Source: Eggerthella sp. YY7918 (lineage in GTDB: Bacteria; Actinomycetota; Coriobacteriia; Coriobacteriales; Eggerthellaceae). From it: a stretch of 64,000 bases of DNA. The position numbers and the translations under genes are program-made. Under the pieces are notes generated by a model. The model saw only the letters and a program-made list of their open reading frames with translations. It did no database searches and was not told the origin of the DNA. Below, in pieces: positions 43,804-53,161 of the stretch (its first letter is position 1; each line of letters starts with the position of its first letter). Location of the stretch: positions 1,364,001-1,428,000 of the forward strand of contig NC_015738.1 of the NCBI RefSeq assembly GCF_000270285.1, read 5' to 3'.

Positions 43804-44730
43804 ATGACGGCAGATGACCGAGAAACATTGCGTGAAGCGTTTGCGGACATGATCGATGAAGGCGCGGTTCGGTTTGGCGTGCCGTTGGCTCCGCTTACGA
43901 CGTTTCGCATTGGCGGTCCGGTCGATTGCCTCATTGAACCGCGTACGGTTGATGAAGTGAGGCGCGCGCTTGCAGCGTGTCGGGACTGCGGTGTACCGGT
44001 GCGTGTGATGGGGCTTGGAAGCGACATTCTGGTTGCAGATGCCGGCTTGCGGTGCACGATCGTGCGTATCGCTGAAAATTTGTCCCATATTGAGATTCAT
44101 GGCAATGTGATGCAGGTGGAAGCTGGTGCATCAAATGCCGAGGTGGCACGACGAGCCTGCGAAGCCGGTTTGGCGGGGTATGAGTTTGCCTGCGGCATTC
44201 CGGGAACCGTGGGTGGTGCGGCCATCATGAATGCAGGCGCCTACGGTGGCGAATTCAAAGACGTGGCGGTTTCTGTGTGCTGTATTACGCCTGCTGGGGA
44301 AGTGGTTGAAGTGAGCGCCGAGGAGGCCGCTTGGTCGTATCGCCACAGCATGATGGACGCGGCTGGCTATGTGGTAGTAGGTGCAACCCTGCATCTGACC
44401 CCTGATGATTCCCAGGTCATTCAGGCTCGCATGGATGACCTGACGCGGCGGCGCACCGAAAAGCAGCCGCTCGATATGCCCAGCGCTGGCAGTACGTTCA
44501 AGCGTCCTGAAGGCTACTTCGTGGGAAAGCTTGTCGAGGAGGCTGGTCTGCGCGGCTATCGCGTGGGTGGTGCGCAGGTGTCGGAAAAGCACACGGGGTT
44601 TGTGGTGAACGCAGGGGAGGCGACAGCTCGCGAGGTGCGTCAGCTTATTGCGGACGTTCAAGAGCGCGTTTTTGCACATGCCGGCGTACGCCTCGAGCCT
44701 GAAGTCCGCATGTGGGGCTTCGACGACTAG
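43804..44730 (+). CDS. murB: UDP-N-acetylenolpyruvoylglucosamine reductase
   Basis: MurB reduces the enolpyruvyl group to make UDP-MurNAc in peptidoglycan synthesis, using FAD and NADPH. The 308-residue product starts at ATG 43804 behind GGAAGGA. LTTFRIGGPVDCLIEPRTVD near 29 and VMGLGSDILVADAGLRC near 70 bind FAD. GCACGIPGTVGGA-like FACGIPGTVGGAAIMNAGAY near 120, SYRHSMM near 180 and SAGSTFKRPEGYFVGKLVEE near 230 carry the active site. It looks complete and is of the shorter type IIa-like form. Its promoter region is duplicated ahead of the Fic gene. Confidence 0.95.
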   Translation: MTADDRETLREAFADMIDEGAVRFGVPLAPLTTFRIGGPVDCLIEPRTVDEVRRALAACRDCGVPVRVMGLGSDILVADAGLRCTIVRIAENLSHIEIHGNVMQVEAGASNAEVARRACEAGLAGYEFACGIPGTVGGAAIMNAGAYGGEFKDVAVSVCCITPAGEVVEVSAEEAAWSYRHSMMDAAGYVVVGATLHLTPDDSQVIQARMDDLTRRRTEKQPLDMPSAGSTFKRPEGYFVGKLVEEAGLRGYRVGGAQVSEKHTGFVVNAGEATAREVRQLIADVQERVFAHAGVRLEPEVRMWGFDD

Positions 44731-44763
44731 GCTTGAGGTCACTGTCTGCTTGCTCTACGGACG

Positions 44764-45267
44764 TTAGGAGCGATTCTCGGCATCTCGAAGAGACTCTTCT
44801 ACAAGACGGCGCAGGTTTGCGGTGAAGCGTTCGCGGTCGTCTTCTTCAAAGGGGGCGGGGCCGCGCGTTCGGCCACCTTGGCGACGCACCTTCTTTTCTT
44901 CATGACGAATGTGCATATCGAGGTCGATGGTGGCTAGCGTGTAGATGCGTCCGCGTACCCCGATGGCTCGCGCACCGCGCCCGAGCGCCATGGCGGCCAA
45001 GCCGATATCTTGCGTCACCACGATGTCGTCCTGCGAAAGTTCCTGCACGATAGCGAAGTCGGCTGCGTCCGCTCCCACGCCTACGGCCAGTGTATCCACC
45101 CAGAATCCGTCAGTGGGCAGGCGCGGGTCGCCGCGTCGGACGTGCCGCGTAAGATTTTGCGTCGAATTGCCAGCAATGACCACGGGGACCTTATAAGCCC
45201 GCGCCACGGCAAGCGCCTCGGAAGTCACCGGACAAGCATCGGCATCTATAAACACCGTAGGTTTCAT
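44764..45267 (-). CDS. YaiI/YqxD family protein (UPF0178)
   Basis: The 167-residue protein begins MKPTVFIDADACPV, the family opening, from ATG 45267; a GTG eight codons upstream (45291) is also open, and neither has a strong Shine-Dalgarno. Typical blocks are VVIAGNSTQN near 27, VGADAADFAIVQELSQDDIV near 60 and VTQDIGLAAMALGRGARAIG near 80, plus a basic linker (KKVRRQGGRTRGPAPF). This fold is related to PIN/NYN-like nucleases, but no activity has been established. It lies between murB and the Fic gene, on the other strand. Confidence 0.9.
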   Translation of the reverse strand: MKPTVFIDADACPVTSEALAVARAYKVPVVIAGNSTQNLTRHVRRGDPRLPTDGFWVDTLAVGVGADAADFAIVQELSQDDIVVTQDIGLAAMALGRGARAIGVRGRIYTLATIDLDMHIRHEEKKVRRQGGRTRGPAPFEEDDRERFTANLRRLVEESLRDAENRS

Positions 45268-45393
45268 GGAGGGATTTCGCTTTCTCTTCACGGTTGTTTC
45301 TAGTATAAGGCTCGTTCGCTCTGAGATGCTTCAGTACTTGGCCGACGCGCCCCTGCGGACAGCGCGCGGGGCACGCGTGCAGGAGGTGCCCAA

Positions 45394-45409
45394 TGTTTCA
45401 CGTGAAACA
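45394..45409. promoter_or_regulatory. parS-like palindrome upstream of the Fic gene
   Basis: The same 16-bp palindrome TGTTTCACGTGAAACA as at 43728-43743, identical at every position. It lies 1,666 bp from the first and at nearly the same distance from a -10 (TATACT). Confidence 0.8.
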
Positions 45410-45431
45410 TTTGTTTGTGTGACGGCAGGTT

Positions 45432-45440
45432 TGTTATACT
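45432..45440 (+). promoter_or_regulatory. Fic gene extended -10 promoter
   Basis: TGT-TATACT, preceded by GGTT, matches the murB promoter block nearly base for base and has the same spacing to the palindrome. Confidence 0.65.
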
Positions 45441-45470
45441 AATGCCGATAGTGTTTCGGAAGGATCGTTC

Positions 45471-46373
45471 ATGACGGCAGATTGCCCGCAAGACTTCCCC
45501 TATGAACCTGTGCGCGAAACAGGTGACGTTTTCGTGCGCCGCGGATACTGGAATGTTGCGATAGGCTTGCAGAAGGTGGATGGGCTCGAGCCGTCAAATT
45601 ATCTGAGAAAACTTGCGGATGAGCATGTCGAAGGGGAGCGCGACATCGCGGAAACGGGCGAGCTTCTGCGCATGTACTACGAGCAACGTACATCTTTTGA
45701 TCGTAATAATGCTTGCGAGGTTGACTCGCGTGAAGCGGACCTCGTAAGCCATCGTATTGTTGAAATACTTTCACGAGGGGCGTTCGCTCTTGTACCATCG
45801 ATGCTTCCCGACGTACACCGATTATTGTTCCAAGACCTTGATTCTGAAACATATCGTCCTGGTGTGTTTAAGGCTGATGCTCTTCAAAAGCGCGAGCTTA
45901 TACTCAACGGAGACAGTGTGGTATACACTGATCCGTCCCTTGTTGAGCGTTCGCTTGAATTTGCCTTTAATGACGAGACATCCTACGTCTACGACATCGC
46001 GTTTAGTACCGAGCAGCTTGCACATTTCGTACGTTTCGTCTCTCGGCTGTGGCAGATTCATCCCTTTGTAGAGGGAAATACCCGCACTGTGGCCGTGTTC
46101 GCGGTACTCTACTTGCGTTTTCTCGGGTTTGATATCGACAACGAACCCTTCGAACAGCATTCGCGGTACTTTCGCGACGCTCTCGTGCGCGCAAACTACC
46201 GTAATGCGAAGGCTGGCGTAATGCCTGAGCCGTGCTTTCTTATGCGTTTCTTCGAAAACTTGCTTTCTGGAGCACATCACGAATTGCACTCTCGCGATCT
46301 TATGGTGCAGGCTCTTTATGACGATCCGGGACTTCTCCGCAATGTTGACCCCTCGCATGCTATAAAGCAGTAG
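45471..46373 (+). CDS. Fic/DOC domain protein
   Basis: Fic proteins transfer AMP or other nucleotide-derived groups to target hydroxyls. The 300-residue protein has the catalytic loop HPFVEGNTRT near residue 200 (consensus HxFxxGNxR), with the base His and the Arg present. Upstream are the helices QLAHFVRFVSRLWQIHPF and the flap region near 150-180. I see no clear (S/T)xxxE(G/N) inhibitory motif in the protein and no antitoxin gene beside it. The first codons, MTAD, and the upstream 75 bases copy murB. Target and role are unknown. GGAAGGA precedes the ATG. Confidence 0.85.
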   Translation: MTADCPQDFPYEPVRETGDVFVRRGYWNVAIGLQKVDGLEPSNYLRKLADEHVEGERDIAETGELLRMYYEQRTSFDRNNACEVDSREADLVSHRIVEILSRGAFALVPSMLPDVHRLLFQDLDSETYRPGVFKADALQKRELILNGDSVVYTDPSLVERSLEFAFNDETSYVYDIAFSTEQLAHFVRFVSRLWQIHPFVEGNTRTVAVFAVLYLRFLGFDIDNEPFEQHSRYFRDALVRANYRNAKAGVMPEPCFLMRFFENLLSGAHHELHSRDLMVQALYDDPGLLRNVDPSHAIKQ

Positions 46374-46502
46374 AAATTCGCATAATCGCTCGTATGCTGT
46401 GGCCTGTGGATGGCTTGTCGGCCTGCGATGCGCGTATGGTTAGCACCCGGTTTTGCTGACCCCGTGAAGGGTGGCGTGCGCAGGGGGAACGCTTGTGCTG
46501 TT

Positions 46503-46511
46503 TGCTATACT
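46503..46511 (+). promoter_or_regulatory. uvrC extended -10 promoter (leaderless start)
   Basis: TGC-TATACT ends six bases before the ATG at 46518, which is the expected distance from a -10 to +1. Transcription would therefore begin at the A of the start codon. The block GTTTGCTATACTG is shared with the murB promoter. Confidence 0.6.
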
Positions 46512-46517
46512 GGGCCT

Positions 46518-48731
46518 ATGGACGATGTACATAACAACGCCTTTGAAGGCGACTCGATAGAGAACGAACCCCATCCCTCGAGCGACCGCTTGCGACGCGA
46601 GGTTCATCACTTCGCGCTTGAACGAGCGACCCGCGAGTTTAATGAAAATGCCGATGCGGGTGGAGTAGAGCGTCTTGAAACGCCCGAAGCGATGGGCGAT
46701 TCTGCTGTCGACGAGCCGCTTCAGGCAAAGCTCGACCGCATCAAGCAGGAACTCAACGCCGTACCCACATTGCCGGGCGTCTACCTGTGGAAGGACAAGT
46801 CCGGTCAGGTCATCTACGTGGGCAAGGCGAAGCAACTGCGTGCCCGTATGCGTCAGTACGTGAACTTTCAGGACGAGCGTGCGAAGATCCCGCTGCTGGT
46901 GGACCAGATTGACAGCTTCGATTACATTGTGGTGGAAAACGAGCACGAGTCGCTCGTGCTGGAGAAAAACCTCATCAACCAGCATGCCCCGTTCTTCAAC
47001 GCCGACTTCAAGGACGACAAGTCCTACCCCTTCATCGCGCTCACGAAAGGCGACGTCTTCCCCGCCATCAAATACACGCGCGAGAAGCACCGCGCTGACA
47101 CGAAGTACTTCGGCCCCTACACCGACAGCCGCGCTGCGCGTGACATGGTGGACATCGCGCGGCGCGTGGTGCCGCTGTGCGCCACGTCGTGCGCCGACTG
47201 GCGTCAGCTCAAACGCCGCCTCGATAAAGACCCGCTCGCGCTGCTCAACCGCGATGCGCGTCCGTGCTTCGACGCACATGTGGGCCTGGGTCCTGGCGCG
47301 TGCTGTGGCGGCATCACGCCGGAGGAATACCAGGTGAACGTTAAGCGCATCGAGCGTTTCCTGTCCGGTCAGCACCGCGAGTTCGTTGAAGAGCTTACCG
47401 CCGAAATGCAGGCCGCGGCCGAAGAACTCGACTTCGAGCGCGCCGCACGCATCAAAGCGCGCATCGATACCATCAACAGCCTCACCGACAGGCAGCACGC
47501 CGTATCCACACGCAACCTCGATGCCGACGTGGTGGGACTCTTCCGCGAGGAAACGGTGGCGGGCGTGCATGTGTTCATGGTGCGCGAAGGTCGCATCATC
47601 AACTCGAACGAGTTTGTGCTCGACCGCGGCAAGGACGTGCCCGACGACGACCTGCTGCACATGTTCCTGTTGCGCTACTACGACGCCACCACCTCTATCC
47701 CGCACGAGGTCATCCTGCGCGACGAGCCGGAGGACAAGGAGGCCATGGAAGCCTGGCTCACCGAGATGCTGGCCAGCCCCCACGGCGCGAAAGTCCGCTT
47801 CACCGCGCCGCAGAAAGGCGAGAAGGCCGAGCTCGTGGGCATGGCCGAAACCAACGCGAAGCACACGCTCATGCGTTACAAAGTGCGCACGAACTACGAC
47901 GACAAGCGCATCAACAACGCGTTGCTCCAGCTGGAAAGCGCGCTCGCCCTCGACGCGCCACCTATGCGCATCGAGTGCTTCGACATCTCCACCATCCACG
48001 GCTCCTACACGGTGGCCTCGATGGTGGTGTTCACGAACGGCAAGCCCGACAAGAATCAGTACCGTCGCTTCAAGATTAAAACGCCGCTCGACGAGGCAAA
48101 CGACTTCCTGTCCATGCAAGAAGTCATGAGCCGCCGCTACGCACCCGAGCGCATGGCCGACGAGCGCTTCGGCAGCAAGCCCGACCTCATCATTCTCGAC
48201 GGCGGCAAGCCGCAGCTCTCCGCTGCGCTCAAAATGTTTGACGAGATGGGCATCGACGACATTGCGCTCGCTGGTCTGGCTAAGCGCGACGAGGAACTGT
48301 TCGTGCCCTGGCAGGACACGGGCCCCGTGGTGCTGCCCAGTGGTTCGGCCTCACTCTACCTGGTGAAGCAGGTGCGCGACGAGGCCCACCGCTTCGCTAT
48401 CACCTTCCACCGCGAGCTGCGCGGCAAGGGTATGACGGCCTCTATCTTGGACGACGTGGTAGGCATGGGCCCTGTGCGCAAGAAGGCCCTGCTCGCGCAC
48501 TTCAAGTCGTTCAAGAACCTCAAGGCCGCCACGCTCGAGGAGATCAAAGCGGCCCGTGTCGTGCCCGAAGAGGTGGCCGAGGAGCTGTTCCGCGTGCTGG
48601 AGCAGTATAATAAAGAACGAAAGAACGAACGCGTCGTCGGCGGTGAAGACGACACGGAAGATGTGTCCGCTGCGGCGAAGGATACCAAGATCGACCGAGC
48701 CGACGAAAGGGAAGGGATATCCCATGAGTGA
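46518..48731 (+). CDS. uvrC: UvrABC system protein C
   Basis: UvrC makes both incisions in nucleotide excision repair. From ATG 46518 it has 737 residues, longer than the usual 590-660; roughly the first 75 are an N-terminal extension (rich in Asp, Glu, Arg). Domains in order: GIY-YIG nuclease (TLPGVYLWKDKSGQVIYVGK near 82), a UVR domain (EEYQVNVKRIERFLSGQ, then EELDFERAARIKARI near 305), an RNase H-like nuclease (MRIECFDISTIHGSYTVASM near 480) and the helix-hairpin-helix region (GMGPVRKKALLAHFKSFKNL near 650). An acidic tail ends the protein. It overlaps rapZ by 8 bp. Confidence 0.95.
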   Translation: MDDVHNNAFEGDSIENEPHPSSDRLRREVHHFALERATREFNENADAGGVERLETPEAMGDSAVDEPLQAKLDRIKQELNAVPTLPGVYLWKDKSGQVIYVGKAKQLRARMRQYVNFQDERAKIPLLVDQIDSFDYIVVENEHESLVLEKNLINQHAPFFNADFKDDKSYPFIALTKGDVFPAIKYTREKHRADTKYFGPYTDSRAARDMVDIARRVVPLCATSCADWRQLKRRLDKDPLALLNRDARPCFDAHVGLGPGACCGGITPEEYQVNVKRIERFLSGQHREFVEELTAEMQAAAEELDFERAARIKARIDTINSLTDRQHAVSTRNLDADVVGLFREETVAGVHVFMVREGRIINSNEFVLDRGKDVPDDDLLHMFLLRYYDATTSIPHEVILRDEPEDKEAMEAWLTEMLASPHGAKVRFTAPQKGEKAELVGMAETNAKHTLMRYKVRTNYDDKRINNALLQLESALALDAPPMRIECFDISTIHGSYTVASMVVFTNGKPDKNQYRRFKIKTPLDEANDFLSMQEVMSRRYAPERMADERFGSKPDLIILDGGKPQLSAALKMFDEMGIDDIALAGLAKRDEELFVPWQDTGPVVLPSGSASLYLVKQVRDEAHRFAITFHRELRGKGMTASILDDVVGMGPVRKKALLAHFKSFKNLKAATLEEIKAARVVPEEVAEELFRVLEQYNKERKNERVVGGEDDTEDVSAAAKDTKIDRADEREGISHE

Positions 48732-49689
48732 GACCGAGACTGATCTGGTGCACATGCCGGAGCTTGTTATCGTGAGCGGCATGAGCGGGGCGGGGCGCAC
48801 TGAGGCCATGCATGTGTTTGAGGATCTGGGGTACTTCTGCGTCGACAACCTGCCTTCAAGCCTGATCGGCAACTTGCTCGAGCTTACGGGCATGCCGGGT
48901 CAACCCGACGAGAAGCGGCGCCTTGCCGTTGTCTGCGATGCGCGAAATCGCGATTTCTTCATCAATCTGACCGCCGAGTTGAACAAGCTCAAGGCGCTCG
49001 GTATCGATTACCGCGTTCTATTTTTGGATGCCGCCGACGAAAAACTCATCGCGCGCTACAAGTCAAGCCGTCGTCGCCATCCGCTCTGTGCCGACGGTGC
49101 TTCTATCGCTCAGGGGATCGAACGCGAACGCGACCTGTTGTTTGAACTGCGGGAAAACGCGCATCATGTCATCGATACGACCGACATGCTGCCGCCTCAG
49201 CTACGTGGTTCCATCCGTGCGCTCTTCGCGCCGGGTGAGGATCGTACCGGCCTTTCGGTGACGGTATATTCGTTTGGATTTAAGCACGGAGCGCCCCTTG
49301 ACGCGGACTTGGTGATGGACGTGCGCTTTTTGCCGAATCCTTTCTATGATCCGGATTTGCGTTCTCTCACCGGTCTCGATGCGCCGGTGCGTGATTTTGT
49401 GCTCTATCGATCTGAGACCGAAGAATTTCAGAAGCGTTGGCACGCCCTTTTGGACTGCGTGATGCCGGGGTATGTGGCCGAAGGAAAGCAGCAGCTGGCC
49501 ATTGCTATCGGGTGCACGGGCGGGCAGCATCGCAGCGTTGCTCTGGCAGAAGCGACGGGCGATTATTTGAAAGCAAAGGGTTATCGCGTAAGCATTGCGC
49601 ATCGCGATTTGAAGCTTGCCGAAAATGCCGACGGCCACTTGGTAGCGGATGCCGAGGCTGCCGCACCTGCGCCGGTTAGTGGTCGGTAG
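48724..49689 (+). CDS. rapZ: RapZ/YvcJ nucleotide-binding protein
   Basis: RapZ-type proteins bind nucleotides, and in E. coli RapZ controls decay of the glmZ small RNA that sets amino-sugar supply. The 321-residue product starts at ATG 48724 (AAGGGAT upstream). The nucleotide-binding loop is VSGMSGAGRTEAMHVFEDLG near residue 16, with Arg in place of the usual Walker Lys. DNLPSSLIGNLLELTG near 41 and the C-terminal GCTGGQHRSVALAEATGDYL near 265 are family blocks. It belongs to uvrC-rapZ-yvcK-whiA, a cluster linked elsewhere to carbon flow and cell division. Confidence 0.94.
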   Translation: MSETETDLVHMPELVIVSGMSGAGRTEAMHVFEDLGYFCVDNLPSSLIGNLLELTGMPGQPDEKRRLAVVCDARNRDFFINLTAELNKLKALGIDYRVLFLDAADEKLIARYKSSRRRHPLCADGASIAQGIERERDLLFELRENAHHVIDTTDMLPPQLRGSIRALFAPGEDRTGLSVTVYSFGFKHGAPLDADLVMDVRFLPNPFYDPDLRSLTGLDAPVRDFVLYRSETEEFQKRWHALLDCVMPGYVAEGKQQLAIAIGCTGGQHRSVALAEATGDYLKAKGYRVSIAHRDLKLAENADGHLVADAEAAAPAPVSGR

Positions 49690-49696
49690 GTATATT

Positions 49697-50821
49697 ATGC
49701 CCAATTCGCCCTTCAGCCACGATCCTTCGCTCACCGCCGCGTTCGCTCCTTTGCGTGCGGCCGAGCCGGTCGTCGCCTCCGATGAGCATCTGCGCGCAGT
49801 CGTCATTGGTGGCGGCACAGGCGCGCCGGTGTCTATTCGCACCCTTTTGTCGATGGGGCTTGATACCAGCGTGGTGGTTGCGATGGCCGACGATGGGGGA
49901 TCAACCGGCATTCTTCGCGAAGAAGCCGATGTTACCCCACCCGGCGACGTGCGCAAATGTATTGCCGCTATGGCCGCTAATCCCGACGATCCGCTCACGC
50001 GTGCCTTCAAATATCGCTTCTCGTTTGCACGCAACCACACGCTCGGCAATCTCATGATTTCAGCGCTCGAGGATGCCGCGGGGTCGTTTCCTGAGGCCAT
50101 TGCTATCTGCGAGCGTCTTTTGAATGCGCGCGGCCATGTGTATCCCTCCACGCTTGATCGGGTGACGCTTGTTGCCCGCACGCGGGACGGCCGCTTTATC
50201 GAAGGCCAGGCGGTAGCATGCCATTCGCGCACCGCCCTTGAATATGTACAGCTTCGCTCGCAGCACGGTATTGTTCCCTATGGTCCTGCGCTTGACGCTA
50301 TTCGCAAGGCGGATCTTATCGTGTTGGGGCCAGGATCGCTGTTTACGTCAATTATCCCCAATCTGCTGGTGCCGGGGGTGATTGAGGCTATTCAGGAATC
50401 TGCCGGCAGCGTACTGTTCGTCTGTTCGCTGGCTGACATGCAGGGGGAGACCTGGGGTTTGACGGCGCGCGAGCATGTCGAGGCGCTGCTCGATCACGGT
50501 ATGGAGGGCTTGGTCGATTACGTGCTGGTCCATACCGCGGTGCCCCTCAGACCCGATAGTCCAGCGACGGGAGTGTTCAGCGCCGTGACGGGGGCCGAGC
50601 CTGAGCATTCTTCGACATCGGACATGGACGATGCTGTCTTGTCGGGACGTATCCGTCCCGTGCGCGTAAGCTATCAGGACGTGCAGGCCATCCAGGCGCA
50701 GGGTCCTGTGGTTATCACGCGAAATCTTGTCGACCCCATGCGTCCCACCTGGCATGATCCTAAGGCGTTGCGGGAAGCCTTTTTGGGGGTGCTGAAACTG
50801 TGTCGTTCACGTCGGAAGTAA
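49697..50821 (+). CDS. yvcK: YvcK/CofD-like gluconeogenesis factor
   Basis: YvcK-type proteins bind UDP-GlcNAc and related sugars and are needed for growth on gluconeogenic substrates in B. subtilis. The 374-residue product starts at ATG 49697. LRAVVIGGGTGAPVSIRTLL near residue 34 is the phosphate-binding loop and ADDGGSTGILREEADVTPPG near 68 the next family block. HTLGNLMISALEDAAGSFPE near 115 and GLTAREHVEALLDHGMEGLV near 250 are also typical. It overlaps whiA by 22 bp, as in many Gram-positives. Confidence 0.94.
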   Translation: MPNSPFSHDPSLTAAFAPLRAAEPVVASDEHLRAVVIGGGTGAPVSIRTLLSMGLDTSVVVAMADDGGSTGILREEADVTPPGDVRKCIAAMAANPDDPLTRAFKYRFSFARNHTLGNLMISALEDAAGSFPEAIAICERLLNARGHVYPSTLDRVTLVARTRDGRFIEGQAVACHSRTALEYVQLRSQHGIVPYGPALDAIRKADLIVLGPGSLFTSIIPNLLVPGVIEAIQESAGSVLFVCSLADMQGETWGLTAREHVEALLDHGMEGLVDYVLVHTAVPLRPDSPATGVFSAVTGAEPEHSSTSDMDDAVLSGRIRPVRVSYQDVQAIQAQGPVVITRNLVDPMRPTWHDPKALREAFLGVLKLCRSRRK

Positions 50822-51735
50822 AAGACGAGCTGGCGCGCGTTGAGCCGACGTGTTCGCACTGCGAGAAGGCGACGTTGGCAGCGCTCGTACGCATCGAAGG
50901 CACGTTGTTTTTCAGCGGCCAGGGCAAGTACCGTTTGGAAGTTGCCACCGATGTGCCGAGCGTGGCACGCCTTATCATTCGCCTTCTGCATGAGCTCTAC
51001 CATTTAAAAACGGATCTTACGGTGCGCCGCAGTGTGCTTCATAAGACTCCGAACTATCTGATCGAGGTGCCTGCGCAGCCCCATTTTGCCGAAGCGCTTG
51101 TAGACATGGGCGTGCTGGCGGCCGACGGCGGCCTTGAGATGGGACTCAAGCCGCAACTGGTGGAAAAACGCTGTTGCGCCGCCGCCTATGTGCGCGGTGC
51201 GTTTTTGGGAAGCGGCTTTGTGTCGGATCCTCGGGGCGACTTTCACTTTGAAATCACAGTGGAAAGCGAAGTGCTCGCCGAAGGCATCGTTGAAGTGCTC
51301 GAGGCGAAGGGCATCAAGGCGCGCATTATGCAACGGCGTAGCTCCTTCATGGTGTACCTGAAAAGCGGAAGCGCTATTCTGGAGTTTCTCGCGTTTACCG
51401 GAGCGCATCAAAGCGCGCTTGCTATGGAAAACGCGCGCGTCATCAAAAGCGTGCGCAACGATGTGAACCGCATGACAAATGCTGAGGTGGCGAATCAGGC
51501 GAAGGCGGCGAGTGCTTCGGTGGACCAGCTGTTCGCCATTCGTACTGTGCTTGAGGCGCATGGTATGGAGAATCTGCCGCCCGCGCTTCAGGATTTCATC
51601 AAGCTGCGCGTGGCGTATCCCGATGCCACGCTCAAAGAGCTTGGTGAGCGTGCAAATCCGCCGCTGTCAAAAAGTGCCGTTTATCACCGTGTTCGTCGTA
51701 TCGAACAGATGGCCAAGGAAGCGCGCGGAGGATGA
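50800..51735 (+). CDS. whiA: DNA-binding protein WhiA
   Basis: WhiA is a conserved Gram-positive regulator; in Streptomyces it controls sporulation, and in B. subtilis it affects division and carbon metabolism. The 311-residue product begins at GTG 50800 inside the end of yvcK. It has a LAGLIDADG-like N-terminal part (TCSHCEKATLAALVRIEGTL, then AYVRGAFLGSGFVSDPRGDF near 128) and a C-terminal helix-turn-helix (ATLKELGERANPPLSKSAVY near 275, then HRVRRIEQMA). Endonuclease activity is not expected. It is the last gene of the uvrC cluster and precedes gapA. Confidence 0.94.
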   Translation: MSFTSEVKDELARVEPTCSHCEKATLAALVRIEGTLFFSGQGKYRLEVATDVPSVARLIIRLLHELYHLKTDLTVRRSVLHKTPNYLIEVPAQPHFAEALVDMGVLAADGGLEMGLKPQLVEKRCCAAAYVRGAFLGSGFVSDPRGDFHFEITVESEVLAEGIVEVLEAKGIKARIMQRRSSFMVYLKSGSAILEFLAFTGAHQSALAMENARVIKSVRNDVNRMTNAEVANQAKAASASVDQLFAIRTVLEAHGMENLPPALQDFIKLRVAYPDATLKELGERANPPLSKSAVYHRVRRIEQMAKEARGG

Positions 51736-51786
51736 AAAACGCTTCGGTACGTGCGTTATGAAAAGGAAACCATTCGCCAATCTCGG

Positions 51787-51815
51787 TGGTCATCCCTTCG
51801 GTCAAACGCTACAAT
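51787..51815 (+). promoter_or_regulatory. gapA promoter
   Basis: TGGTCA (51787-51792... read as TGGTCA), a spacer of about 17 bases and TACAAT (51810-51815). The -10 is good and the -35 partial. The start codon lies about 68 bases downstream. Confidence 0.5.
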
Positions 51816-51859
51816 AGAGGACGTTGGGTAGCACGCCCTTCACCTGCTGAATCGACTGA

Positions 51860-52885
<1,026 letters not shown>

Positions 52886-52892
52886 CCTTTTG

Positions 52893-53112
52893 GTTCCGCC
52901 GATCTGACGATCGGCGGAACTGTTCGATGCTGCGAGGCCCCGAGGCACCCAATCTCGCCCCTTTTTCGCTTGCCCTCACGTGTAGCTCTGCCCGGTAAAC
53001 CGTGCAGAACGCGCCCGCTCGGGCGCATAGCTAGGGATCGAACAAGCCACTGGCTTGTTCGACAGCCGCGAAACGGGACGATCTCGGGCACCTCGGGGCC
53101 TCTCGCTTTTTT
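52893..53112 (+). repeat. Nested palindromic element, copy 2 (after gapA), with terminal T tract
   Basis: A 12-bp perfect hairpin (52893-52920, arms GTTCCGCCGATC and GATCGGCGGAAC) is followed by outer arms GCGAGGCCCCGAGG (52932-52945) and CCTCGGGGCCTCTCGC (53091-53106), pairing with one bulged T exactly as in the rpoD copy. Between them lie CCCTTTTTCGCTT and GCCGCGAAACGGG, shared with copy 1, plus an insert of about 80 bases with three hairpins, one being the two-stem module. TTTTTT (53107-53112) follows the last arm, so this copy may terminate or attenuate gapA transcription before pgk. Confidence 0.75.
53011..53062 (+). repeat. Two-stem repeat module, copy 2 (inside the gapA-pgk element)
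   Basis: GCGCCCGCTCGGGCGCATAG (53011-53030) is identical to 29917-29936. Seven bases later TCGAACAAGCC and GGCTTGTTCGA form an 11-bp stem with a three-base loop. In copy 1 the second stem has a different sequence, so the first stem is conserved and the second is variable. Confidence 0.75.
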
Positions 53113-53161
53113 ACTAGCGCCAACCTGTTCTACAAAAAGTAAAACCTTTAGGAGGGTGTTT

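Noticed and set aside
46440-48119. Long antisense open frames, such as one of about 560 codons opposite uvrC
   Set aside because: They are shadows of high-GC coding sequence in other frames, without ribosome-binding sites or recognisable domains; similar ones lie opposite mfd, rpoD and metK.
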